Source: DATKSS01 sp049582065 (GTDB taxonomy: Bacteria > Chloroflexota > Dormibacteria > Dormibacterales > Dormibacteraceae). Taken from it: DNA of 22,075 nt. The notes under the pieces are model-generated. The model was not told the origin of the DNA. It saw only the letters and a list, made by a program, of their open reading frames with translations, and did no database searches. The stretch spans positions 1 through 22,075 of the forward strand of contig JBAUTF010000229.1 in NCBI GenBank assembly GCA_049582065.1, in the 5' to 3' direction. The position numbers were made by a program, and so were the translations under genes. Positions 6,964-14,441 of the stretch are shown one piece after another. Every line of letters begins with the position of its first letter. Position 1 is the first letter of the stretch.

Positions 6964-8418
6964 CTATTGCCGCACCGCCGCCGCTACGGCGGCCGCCGCG
7001 GCCGCGATGTGCCGCGGATCCGGGCCGTAGTCGAATGGAGAAACGTCAGCCGCCAGCTTTTTGGCGCGATCGACCAGCTCCGGATGATCCTCGATGAACC
7101 GCGTGCTCAACTTGCCGGCCCGAAAATCCGCGTTGTCGAGGATGGCCCGGTGATAGCTGATCGTCGTCGCAGGGCCTACCACCACGAACTCGCGGAGCGC
7201 CCGGCTCGCCCGCGCGATCGCCTCCGCGCGGTCGCTCCCGTGCACGATGAGCTTGGCGACCAGCGAGTCGTAGTTGGGGGGCACGTCCGAGCCGGGACCG
7301 AAACCTGAGTCGACCCGCACGCCCGGACCGGCGGGCGCAACCCATCGCGAGATGCGTTTGGGGTTGGGCAGGAATTTCCGCACCGGGTCCTCCGCGTTGA
7401 TGCGCATCTCGATCGCGTGGCCGGTCCAGACTACGTCGTGCTGGGAGAAGCCGAGCTCCATGCCGGCCGCGATACGAATCTGCTCCTTGACCAGGTCGAT
7501 GCCGGTCACCGCCTCAGTGATCGGATGCTCCACCTGCAGCCTCGCGTTGACCTCGAGGAAGTAGAAGTCGCCCTCGCTGAAGATGAACTCGACGGTGCCG
7601 GCGTTGACATAGCCGGCGGCAGTGGCCGCGCGGATCGCGGCGTCGCCCATGGCGGCGCGAATCTCCGCGGTCAGCGCCGGCGACGGCGTCTCTTCCATGA
7701 TCTTCTGGTGGCGGCGCTGGATGGAGCACTCGCGCTCGCCGAGGTGCACAGCGTTGCCGTGGCTGTCGCAGATCACCTGAATCTCGATGTGTCTGGGATT
7801 GCGCACGTAGCGTTCGATGTACACGGTCGGGTCGCCGAACGCTGAGCGCGCGGCCTGCGCGCTGGTCTCGATCGCGGCGGCCAGGTCCGCCTCGGATTCC
7901 ACGACCTTCATGCCGATGCCGCCACCGCCGCCTGAAGGTTTCACCATCACCGGGAAGCCGATCCGTCGGGCGGCGGTCACAGCAGCTACCGGGTCGACGG
8001 CGTCGCTTCCGGGGGTGACCGGCACTCCGTGGTCGACCGCGAGCTTGCGTGCGGCGAGCTTGGAGCCGAGCGCGCGCATCGCCGATGCGGGCGGCCCGAT
8101 GAACTTGATCCCGGCGGCCTCGCACGCTTCGGGAAACGCGGGCTTCTCTGAAAGGAAGCCGTATCCCGGATGAATGGCCTCCGCGCCGACGTCATGCGCC
8201 ACCTTGACGATGTGATCGAGCTTCAGGTACGAATCGCTCGCGGCCGCGCCACCGATGTGGCGCGCCTCGTCCGCATACCGGACGTGAATCGCGTTGCGGT
8301 CGGCGTCGGAGTAGACGGCGACGGTGGCGATGCCCAGCTCGCGGCACGCTCTCATGACACGGATCGCGATCTCGCCCCGGTTCGCGACCAGGATCTTATT
8401 GAAGAGCTTGCGCTTCAT
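6964..8418 (-). CDS. accC: Biotin carboxylase subunit of pyruvate carboxylase (AccC/PycA type)
   Basis: It uses ATP and bicarbonate to carboxylate biotin on its partner. The 484-residue product starts KLFNKILVANRGEIAIRVMRACRE. It carries HPGYGFLSE near 83-91, the ATP-grasp glycine loop KPSGGGGGIGM at 160-170, ERECSIQRRHQKIMEE at 228-243, and the catalytic EVNARLQVEHPITE at 289-302. The C-terminus is Ala-rich and has no biotin site. The biotin is carried by the upstream pycB product, so the pair most likely forms a two-subunit pyruvate carboxylase giving oxaloacetate. Use of this subunit by an acetyl- or propionyl-CoA carboxylase is possible but not supported by neighbours. There is no ribosome site before the ATG; a 10-codon mini-ORF ends across it (8415-8418), suggesting coupled translation. 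Confidence 0.95.
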   Translation of the reverse strand: MKRKLFNKILVANRGEIAIRVMRACRELGIATVAVYSDADRNAIHVRYADEARHIGGAAASDSYLKLDHIVKVAHDVGAEAIHPGYGFLSEKPAFPEACEAAGIKFIGPPASAMRALGSKLAARKLAVDHGVPVTPGSDAVDPVAAVTAARRIGFPVMVKPSGGGGGIGMKVVESEADLAAAIETSAQAARSAFGDPTVYIERYVRNPRHIEIQVICDSHGNAVHLGERECSIQRRHQKIMEETPSPALTAEIRAAMGDAAIRAATAAGYVNAGTVEFIFSEGDFYFLEVNARLQVEHPITEAVTGIDLVKEQIRIAAGMELGFSQHDVVWTGHAIEMRINAEDPVRKFLPNPKRISRWVAPAGPGVRVDSGFGPGSDVPPNYDSLVAKLIVHGSDRAEAIARASRALREFVVVGPATTISYHRAILDNADFRAGKLSTRFIEDHPELVDRAKKLAADVSPFDYGPDPRHIAAAAAAVAAAVRQ

Positions 8419-8450
8419 CCGATCAGCTTGAAGAGCTGGTGCTTCACCCG
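8401..8450 (-). repeat. Imperfect 29-bp tandem repeat at the pycB/accC junction
   Basis: Two 21-base copies (8401-8421 and 8430-8450) differ at three positions and are separated by 8 bases. Those 8 bases themselves match the sequence just before the first copy at about 5 of 8 positions. Because 29 is not a multiple of three, the upstream copy is out of frame with accC, which closes its reading frame at the accC start. Confidence 0.75.
8415..8447 (-). CDS. 10-codon mini-ORF bridging pycB and accC (duplicated accC start)
   Basis: A GTG (8445-8447) overlaps the pycB stop as GTGA, runs ten codons (MKHQLFKLIG), and ends in a TGA that overlaps the accC ATG as ATGA (8415-8418). The peptide resembles the accC N-terminus (MKRKLFNKIL). 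At DNA level 8430-8450 matches 8401-8421 at 18 of 21 positions, with a 29-base period. It is most likely a diverged tandem duplication of the accC start that may now act as a translational bridge. Whether the peptide is made is unknown. Confidence 0.4.
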   Translation of the reverse strand: MKHQLFKLIG

Positions 8451-10255
8451 ACCGCCAAAAGAGGTTGGTTCGGACTGACCACGTCGCCTTCTTTGACGTA
8501 AACGTGGCTCACCCGCCCGCCGACGGTGGTCACGATGTCGTTCTGCATCTTCATCGCCTCCAGTACAGCCACCACGTCACCCAGCTTCACCTCGTCGCCC
8601 GCCTTGACCGGGAGCTTCACGATGAGGCCCTGCATGGGGGCGATGACGGTCCCCTCGCCGACCTTCGGAGGCGGCTGAGCGGCCGATGAACCAGCCGGCG
8701 CTCCGGCGGAAGCCATGACGGTCATGCCGGCTCCCGTCACGCGCACCTTGAACGTCTCTCCCTCGACCTCGACGTCGAACTCCGCCATCGAGACCTGCGC
8801 CTGGGGCGCCGCCTCGGTCGGAGCTGACTCCGGAGCATCCGTGACCTCGGGGTCCGGCATCTTCGGCTCCTCCGCCGCCGCGCCAGGCTTGTCCGCTGCG
8901 TTCGCCCCCGGCTTCGGCCCGTTGAGGTAGTCCTTGAGCAGAGCCGGGAACATCAGCTGGATCAGCACCGCGTCGTCGGTTGGTTCGTGGCCTTGCCGGC
9001 GCAGCTGTTTTCGCGCGCCGTCCACCTGGGGTTCGAGCAGGTCCGCGGGGCGGATCGTGATGGGCTCCTCCCGCCCGAGCACCAGCCGACGCAGCTCATG
9101 GTCGGCCGGCACCGGCGGCCTCCCGTAGAGGCCCTGCAGATAATCCTTCAACTCCTGCGTGACAGTCGAGTACCGGTCGCCGCCAATCACGTTGTAGACG
9201 GCCTGTGTCGCGATGATCTGGCGGATCGGTGCCACCAGGGGCGGGTATCCGAGCTCGCGCCGCACCCGGTTCGCCTCCTCCATGACCTCCGCCTGGCGCG
9301 AGCCCGCGTTGTGGGCTGCGAGCTGGTGGTAGATGTCCTCGAGCATCAGGCCCGGCATGTGATAGCGGAGGATGCTCGCATCGACCCGGTCCGCGAACGG
9401 GCTCAGGTGCTCGAGGTGCCGCCGCTTCAGCTCTTCGACGTCGTAGTGGATCTCCCACATCTTGTCGAGGTCGAGACCGGTGTCGTACTCGCCGCCTTCG
9501 AGAGCGGCCACCACGCTCTCCGAGGCGGGCTGCGAAGTGCCCCACGCCAGGGGCGACACGGCAACGTCGAGGACCTCCGCCCCCGCTTCGACCGCCGCCA
9601 TGTACGCCATCGGCGCCATGCCGCTCGAGCAATGGGAGTGGACGTCGATCGGGACCTTCACGACCTGCTTCAGCTCGGTGACGAGCTCCCAGGTCGCTTG
9701 CGGGCTGAGCAGGCCCGACGTGTCCTTGATCACGATCTCGTGGCAGCCCATGTCGACCAGGCCCTTGGCCAGCGAGCACCAGAGCTCGACGTTGTGCGCG
9801 GGCGAGATGGCGTAGCACAGGGCGCCCTGCACCTTCTTCTTGGCTTTGAGCGCCGCGGCGATCGAGGCCTCCATGTTGCGAAGGTCGTTGAGGGGGTCGA
9901 ATACGCGGAACACGTCGACTCCGCACTTGGCGGCGTGCTTGACGAACAGCTCGACCACGTCGTCGGCGAAGTTGCGCTTGGAGACGAGATTCTGGCCGCG
10001 GATCAACGCCTGGATCGGGGTGTTCGGCGTGACCTTGCGCAGCTTGCGGAGGTACTCCCACGGATCTTCGCTGCGGTGAAGCTGCGTCTCGAACGTGGAG
10101 CCGCCGAACGCCTCCATGGCGGCAAAGCCGACGGCGTCCATCTTGGCTGCGATGGGCAGGATCTCCTCGGTGCGCAGGTCGCCGCCGAGCAGCGACTGCT
10201 GGGCGTCGCGGAACGTGGTGTCGATCAGGCGGACACGCGCCTTCTTTTTGGCCAT
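8444..10255 (-). CDS. pycB: Pyruvate carboxylase subunit B (carboxyltransferase plus biotinyl domain)
   Basis: It transfers the carboxyl group from biotin to pyruvate to give oxaloacetate. The 603-residue product has an HMGL-like TIM barrel at about 8-270 with the metal and substrate residues DTTFRDAQQS (12-21), the carbamylated-lysine motif VIKDTSG (Lys177) and VHSH (His206, His208). A conserved carboxylase domain follows to about 440. After a Pro/Ala/Glu linker (about 447-490) comes a biotinyl domain ending in EAMKM, with biotinylated Lys569. The same architecture occurs in oxaloacetate decarboxylase alpha subunits, but the absence of the sodium-pump beta and gamma subunits and the adjacent biotin carboxylase favour pyruvate carboxylase. 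The ATG is 6 bases after the purE stop, so it is cotranscribed with purine genes. Only a weak ribosome site (ACGAG) is visible. Confidence 0.94.
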   Translation of the reverse strand: MAKKKARVRLIDTTFRDAQQSLLGGDLRTEEILPIAAKMDAVGFAAMEAFGGSTFETQLHRSEDPWEYLRKLRKVTPNTPIQALIRGQNLVSKRNFADDVVELFVKHAAKCGVDVFRVFDPLNDLRNMEASIAAALKAKKKVQGALCYAISPAHNVELWCSLAKGLVDMGCHEIVIKDTSGLLSPQATWELVTELKQVVKVPIDVHSHCSSGMAPMAYMAAVEAGAEVLDVAVSPLAWGTSQPASESVVAALEGGEYDTGLDLDKMWEIHYDVEELKRRHLEHLSPFADRVDASILRYHMPGLMLEDIYHQLAAHNAGSRQAEVMEEANRVRRELGYPPLVAPIRQIIATQAVYNVIGGDRYSTVTQELKDYLQGLYGRPPVPADHELRRLVLGREEPITIRPADLLEPQVDGARKQLRRQGHEPTDDAVLIQLMFPALLKDYLNGPKPGANAADKPGAAAEEPKMPDPEVTDAPESAPTEAAPQAQVSMAEFDVEVEGETFKVRVTGAGMTVMASAGAPAGSSAAQPPPKVGEGTVIAPMQGLIVKLPVKAGDEVKLGDVVAVLEAMKMQNDIVTTVGGRVSHVYVKEGDVVSPNQPLLAVG

Positions 10256-10261
10256 CTCGTA

Positions 10262-10720
10262 TTAGCCGGCCAGCCTGGCGCGCTTCTCGGCGTGGCTCTT
10301 CTCAATCCGGCTGTCACTCAACCCGATGATCCGCGCGGCAAGCCACGCGGCATTCTTGGCCCCGGCCTCGCCGATGGCGACCGTGGCGACAGGGATCCCC
10401 GCCGGCATCTGGACGATCGAATAGAGGGAATCGACGCCCCCCAGGTGCTGGGTGGGGACGGGCACTCCTATCACCGGTAGATCGGTCCACGCCGCCACGA
10501 CGCCGGGCAGGTGGGCGGCGCCACCGGCGGCCGCGATGACGACCTTGAGCCCACGGTCACGCGCCGAGCTGGCCCATTCCATGACGCCCTTTGGGTTGCG
10601 GTGGGCGGAGCACACCTTGACCTCATGCTCGAGACCGAGCTCGTCCAGCACCTTGACGCAAGACTCCATGAGCGGCAGGTCGGACTTCGAACCGAGGATC
10701 ACGCCGACGATCGCCGTCAA
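10262..10720 (-). CDS. purE: N5-carboxyaminoimidazole ribonucleotide mutase, class I PurE
   Basis: It converts N5-CAIR to CAIR in purine synthesis (octameric in the family). The 152-residue product has all the landmarks: GSKSD at 10-14, the catalytic histidine in CSAHRNP (His40), AAAGGAAHLPGVVAA at 63-77, and GVPVPTQHLGG at 85-95. The start is TTG (10718-10720), overlapping the purD stop as TTGA. It gives MTAIVGVILGSKSD, a standard family beginning, and no better start is available. Class I PurE normally works with the ATP-dependent PurK, which is not next to it here. It sits between purD and pycB. Confidence 0.95.
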   Translation of the reverse strand: MTAIVGVILGSKSDLPLMESCVKVLDELGLEHEVKVCSAHRNPKGVMEWASSARDRGLKVVIAAAGGAAHLPGVVAAWTDLPVIGVPVPTQHLGGVDSLYSIVQMPAGIPVATVAIGEAGAKNAAWLAARIIGLSDSRIEKSHAEKRARLAG

Positions 10721-12015
10721 TCAACTGCCTCCTGGGGAGCCGCCCCACCAGCTTCTCCGGCTATATCCGAACGGAAGAAGGCTCCCTCGAATCGTACCTG
10801 TCGAGCCCCCGCCAACGCCGTGTCGCGCGCCTGCGCGACGGTGTCGCCAAGCGCGACCGAGGTGACGACCCGCCCGCCGTCGGTGACGAGGCCGGTCCCG
10901 GGGACGTAGCGAGTCCCGGCGTGGAAGATCAGGACCCCTTTCGGCATCTCGGCGAGGCCGCGGATCTGAAAACCGGTTTTCACCGCCGCTTCGTCGGGAT
11001 AGTGGCCCGATGCGACGACCACGCCGACGCACGGTCGCGGGCTCCAGCTCAGGTCGGGGAAGCTTGCGAGGTTGCCCTTGGCCGCCGCCAGGGCCAGGGC
11101 GACGAAGTCCGTCTGCAGGCGCGGCAGCACCACCTGCGCCTCCGGGTCGCCGAACCGGGCGTTGAACTCGAGGGTGCGGATCCCCTTGGTGGTCAGCATC
11201 AATCCCGCGTACAGCACGCCGTGGAAAACGTCTCCCGAGGCCGCGAGCTCTTGGACCGCCGGTCGGAGTACGGACTCGACGACTTCCTGGACCAGCGCGT
11301 CATCGACACCTCGTGGCGGCGAGTACGCGCCCATGCCGCCCGTGTTCGCGCCCTCGTCACCGTCATGGGCCCTCTTGTAGTCGCGCGCCGGCGCCAGCGC
11401 CACGACGTCCTTGCCGTCGGTCACACCGAGCACCGAGAGCTCTGGTCCTTCGAGCCGTTCCTCCACGACGATGGTGGCGCCGCTGCGGCCGAACTGCCCG
11501 TCGACGAGCATCGCGTCGATCGCGGCGTTCGACTCCTCGACCGACGAGCAGACGATCACCCCCTTGCCTCGAGCGAGGCCGTCGGCCTTGACCGCGACGC
11601 GGCCGTCACGCTCGCCGGCCCACGCGCGCGCCGGGGCGGGCTGCGTGAATACGTCGAAGTCCGCCGTCAGGATGCTCGCGCGCTGCATCAAGGCCTTGGC
11701 AAACGCCTTGCTCGACTCGATGCGCCCGGCGCCCCGGTTCGGACCGAAGACGTTGAAACCTGCGCTCCTCAACGCATCGCCCACTCCTGCTTCCACCGCC
11801 GCCTCCGGGCCGAGGACAACGAGCCCGAGCCGTTCCCGTTTTGCGAAATCGACCAGCCGCACGACGTCGGCTGCGCCGATCGGGACGTTGCGCGCCATGC
11901 CTCCCGTGCCGCCGTTGCCGGGAGCGCAGTAAACGCGCTCGACGAGGTCCGACTGCACGCACTTCCAGACCAGCGCGTGCTCTCGCGCGCCCGAACCGAC
12001 AACGAGGACTTTCAT
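10717..12015 (-). CDS. purD: Phosphoribosylamine-glycine ligase (GAR synthetase)
   Basis: PurD joins phosphoribosylamine to glycine with ATP, step 2 of purine synthesis. I start it at the ATG at 12013-12015, giving MKVLVVGSGAREHAL, the exact family N-terminus, and 432 residues. A longer in-frame reading begins 43 codons upstream inside the previous gene and is rejected. Motifs are GPEAAVEAG near 69-77, KADGLARGKGV at 143-153, NTGGMGAYSP at 224-233 and the PROSITE-like RFGDPEAQ at 287-294 with metal-binding residues. The gene lies 11 bases after the toroid-fold gene and overlaps purE by 4 bases at its end. The last few residues (AGGAAPQEAVD) look like an unstructured tail. Confidence 0.97.
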   Translation of the reverse strand: MKVLVVGSGAREHALVWKCVQSDLVERVYCAPGNGGTGGMARNVPIGAADVVRLVDFAKRERLGLVVLGPEAAVEAGVGDALRSAGFNVFGPNRGAGRIESSKAFAKALMQRASILTADFDVFTQPAPARAWAGERDGRVAVKADGLARGKGVIVCSSVEESNAAIDAMLVDGQFGRSGATIVVEERLEGPELSVLGVTDGKDVVALAPARDYKRAHDGDEGANTGGMGAYSPPRGVDDALVQEVVESVLRPAVQELAASGDVFHGVLYAGLMLTTKGIRTLEFNARFGDPEAQVVLPRLQTDFVALALAAAKGNLASFPDLSWSPRPCVGVVVASGHYPDEAAVKTGFQIRGLAEMPKGVLIFHAGTRYVPGTGLVTDGGRVVTSVALGDTVAQARDTALAGARQVRFEGAFFRSDIAGEAGGAAPQEAVD

Positions 12016-12026
12016 CTGAGGCTCGG

Positions 12027-12857
12027 CTATTGGAGCATGGCCAGCGCGATGGGCGTCACGACCTGATGGGCGTTGCCCCAGTTGACCACCTCGACCCCGA
12101 ACCGACCCCGCATGCGCCAGTAGCGGCGGCCGCTCGCGCGCCATGACCCGTCTGGTCGTTTCAGGAAGCGGAGCCGGTCAAGCGCTTCGGCCGTTCGCGG
12201 ATCGTCCAGCTTCCCAAGCATCGCAATCGCACGCAGCCCGTGAAAGAAGTCGTAATGCCAGTAGTGCGGCCAGTGGATGTGAAGCCATTCGGGGTCGATC
12301 ACATGGGCGGTGCGACTCGAGCGAAAGAGCCGGTGCTCTAACAGCAGCTCGCCGGCCCGCCGTGCGGCGTTCAGCGCCTTAGCGTCGCCGGTGGCGCGGT
12401 GATACTCAACCAGTCCCCAGATGGGCGCGAGCGATTCGTGGAATGAAGAATGGTGCGCGTCAGGGTCGCGGTCGCAGTTCCATCCGCCATCGGGCCACTG
12501 GGATCGCAGCAGCACCCCGGCCAAGTACTTGACCTGCGGGCTATTGGCCATGCCGAGGCGGCAGCCGACGGCAAGAGCGTTGCCCCATATCGACGCGTGC
12601 CGCCGCTCGAGCCCGTTGATAACCGGCGCGGTGTGGCGTGGACTGGATATCCAGTGGAGCACGTTCATCGCCGCAGCGCGCGCCGCAGGATTGCGAGCTT
12701 GAACGCCGAGCTCGACCAGTGACACGAGCCGCCAGTGAGCGCCCTTCCACTTCGAGTAGTGGGGCACCCCGAAAGATCCGTCAGATTTCTGCCCGCGCAA
12801 CAGGCTCGCGATCGTCTTCTTGCGCCAGGCTGGATCTAACCGCCCGGCTATTCCCAC
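12027..12857 (-). CDS. Uncharacterised terpenoid-cyclase/prenyltransferase-fold (alpha/alpha toroid) protein
   Basis: The 276-residue product has repeated QW-like motifs at 23-29 (QKSDGSF), 120-126 (QWPDGGW) and 233-239 (KRPDGSW), separated by paired helices. That is the signature of the squalene-cyclase/protein-prenyltransferase toroid fold. It is far shorter than true squalene-hopene cyclases (about 630 residues) and lacks their DXDD motif, so hopene formation is unlikely. A conserved-looking WNCDRDPDAHHSSFHES stretch (126-142) and a His/Trp-rich HIHWPHYWHYDFFHGL (193-208) could form a pocket or metal site. No signal peptide or membrane helix is visible. The GTG start overlaps the end of guaA by 10 bases, and purD begins 11 bases after its stop, so it is firmly embedded in the purine operon. 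I do not know its function. Confidence 0.85.
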   Translation of the reverse strand: MGIAGRLDPAWRKKTIASLLRGQKSDGSFGVPHYSKWKGAHWRLVSLVELGVQARNPAARAAAMNVLHWISSPRHTAPVINGLERRHASIWGNALAVGCRLGMANSPQVKYLAGVLLRSQWPDGGWNCDRDPDAHHSSFHESLAPIWGLVEYHRATGDAKALNAARRAGELLLEHRLFRSSRTAHVIDPEWLHIHWPHYWHYDFFHGLRAIAMLGKLDDPRTAEALDRLRFLKRPDGSWRASGRRYWRMRGRFGVEVVNWGNAHQVVTPIALAMLQ

Positions 12858-14401
12858 TCGATCGTACCCGGCGGCTTCGACGTGATGTCGAAGACGACCC
12901 GGTTGACGCCCTTCACCTCGTTGACGATCCGGTTGCTGATGCGCGCCAGCACCTCGTAGGGCACGCGCGCCCAGTCCGCCGTCATGGCGTCTTCGCTAGT
13001 CACCACCCGCACGGCGACCACGTTGGCATAAGTCCGGAAATCACCCATCACGCCCACCGTCTCGAGCGGGGTGAGGACCGCGAACGACTGCCAGACCTGC
13101 CGGTAGAGGCCGTTGCGCTTGATCTCGTCGACGACGACCCAGTCGGCGTTGCGCAGGATCTCGAGCCGCTCCGCGGTCACCTCGCCGAGACAGCGGATCG
13201 AAAGGCCTGGTCCCGGGAACGGCTGACGGTACACCATCTCCTCCGGCATGCCGAGCTCGATCCCGACGGCGCGGACCTCGTCCTTGAAGAGGTAGCGCAG
13301 GGGCTCGATGAGCTGGAAACGCAGCCCTGGCGGCAGGCCGCCGACGTTGTGATGGGTCTTGATCTTGACCGCGGTCGAAGACACGTCCGGGGCGGTGGAC
13401 TCGATGACGTCCGGGTAGAGCGTGCCCTGGGCGAGGAAGTCGATGTGGCCGAGGCTCGTCGCCTCCGCCTCGAAGACTGTGATGAACTCGCGGCCGACGA
13501 TGCGCCTCTTCTGCTCAGGGTCGATCACGCCGCGGAGCGCCTGCAGGAAGCGATCGGTGGCGTCGACGTAGCGGATGTCCATGTCGAGGTTGCCGTGCAT
13601 GACGGCGAGCACGCGCTCGGGCTCTTCCTTGCGCAGCAGGCCGTTGTTGACGAACACGCAGGTCAGCTGGTCACCCACCGCCCGGTGCACGAGCGTCGCG
13701 GCCACCGCCGAGTCCACGCCGCCTGACAGGGCGCAGATGACCCGGCCCTGACCGACCCTGGCCCGGATGCTCTCCGTGGCCTCGGCGATGAACGAACCCG
13801 CCGTCCACGACGGCGTGCACCCGCAGACGCCGTACAGGAAGTTGCGAAGGACCTCGCGACCGCCTGGCGTATGCACGACCTCGGGGTGGAACTGGATGCC
13901 GAAGATGCCGTGGTCGTTGGTGAACGCGGCCACCGGCGAGTTGCCGCTGGATGCGAGGGAGTGGAACCCGGGCGGGAGCTCGCTCACGTGGTCGCCGTGG
14001 CTCATCCACACCGGCATCTCGCCGCTCAGCCCGCGGAACAGGCCGGTCTGGTCGCGCACCGAGAGCAGGGCAGGCCCGTATTCGCGCGCGTGGCCGGGGT
14101 CGACCTTGCCGCCGAGGTGATGCGCGATGAGCTGCATGCCGTAGCAGATGCCGAGCACGGGGACGCCCGAGCGCAGCGCCTCGGGGTCGACCTGCGGTGC
14201 GCCCGGTTCGTACACGCTGGCAGGACCGCCACTCAGAATCAGTCCAGCCGGCGCACGCTCCTTCAGCACCGACCAGGGCGTGGTGCCAGGGACCAGCTCG
14301 CAGTACACATTGGCCTCGCGCACGCGGCGCGCGATCAGCTGGCTGAACTGCGACCCGTAATCGAGGACCAGGATGGTCTGCTGCCGCGTGCCGCCCTTCA
14401 C
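12848..14401 (-). CDS. guaA: GMP synthase (glutamine-hydrolysing)
   Basis: GuaA aminates XMP to GMP with ATP and glutamine. The 517-residue product is full length. The class I amidotransferase domain covers about 8-190, with nucleophile Cys86 in GICYGMQ and His172/Glu174 in FHPE. The ATP-pyrophosphatase domain begins near 203, with the P-loop SGGVDS at 226-231. The C-terminal dimerisation domain ends in the typical KPPGTIEWE, with QPFPGPGLSIRCLGE upstream. The start is GTG (14399-14401), with a CGAGG ribosome-like site about 10 bases ahead. It follows guaB3 by 40 bases and overlaps the toroid-fold gene by 10. Confidence 0.97.
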   Translation of the reverse strand: MKGGTRQQTILVLDYGSQFSQLIARRVREANVYCELVPGTTPWSVLKERAPAGLILSGGPASVYEPGAPQVDPEALRSGVPVLGICYGMQLIAHHLGGKVDPGHAREYGPALLSVRDQTGLFRGLSGEMPVWMSHGDHVSELPPGFHSLASSGNSPVAAFTNDHGIFGIQFHPEVVHTPGGREVLRNFLYGVCGCTPSWTAGSFIAEATESIRARVGQGRVICALSGGVDSAVAATLVHRAVGDQLTCVFVNNGLLRKEEPERVLAVMHGNLDMDIRYVDATDRFLQALRGVIDPEQKRRIVGREFITVFEAEATSLGHIDFLAQGTLYPDVIESTAPDVSSTAVKIKTHHNVGGLPPGLRFQLIEPLRYLFKDEVRAVGIELGMPEEMVYRQPFPGPGLSIRCLGEVTAERLEILRNADWVVVDEIKRNGLYRQVWQSFAVLTPLETVGVMGDFRTYANVVAVRVVTSEDAMTADWARVPYEVLARISNRIVNEVKGVNRVVFDITSKPPGTIEWE

Positions 14402-14441
14402 CTCTTCGCGACCTCGGGCTGCCGCAACAGACCGGCTCAGC

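Noticed and set aside
6967..7020. GCC/GCG-rich low-complexity tract
   Set aside because: It encodes the Ala-rich C-terminus of the biotin carboxylase and is not an independent repeat.
8444..10255. Oxaloacetate decarboxylase alpha subunit
   Set aside because: The domain order is shared, but no sodium-pump subunits are present and a biotin carboxylase gene follows directly, so pyruvate carboxylase is the better call.
8987..10480. 497-codon plus-strand open frame
   Set aside because: It lies antisense to pycB and purE, both with clear motifs. The translation is low-complexity (Arg/His/Asp/Leu-rich) as expected for a shadow frame in high-GC DNA.
12016..12144. 43-codon N-terminal extension of PurD
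   Set aside because: It overlaps the end of the toroid-fold gene, is unlike the family, and the ATG at 12015 gives the exact PurD beginning.
12027..12857. Squalene-hopene cyclase
   Set aside because: It is less than half the length and has no DXDD catalytic motif; only the QW-type fold repeats are shared.
12638..13726. 362-codon plus-strand open frame
   Set aside because: It is antisense to guaA and the toroid-fold gene; a shadow frame.
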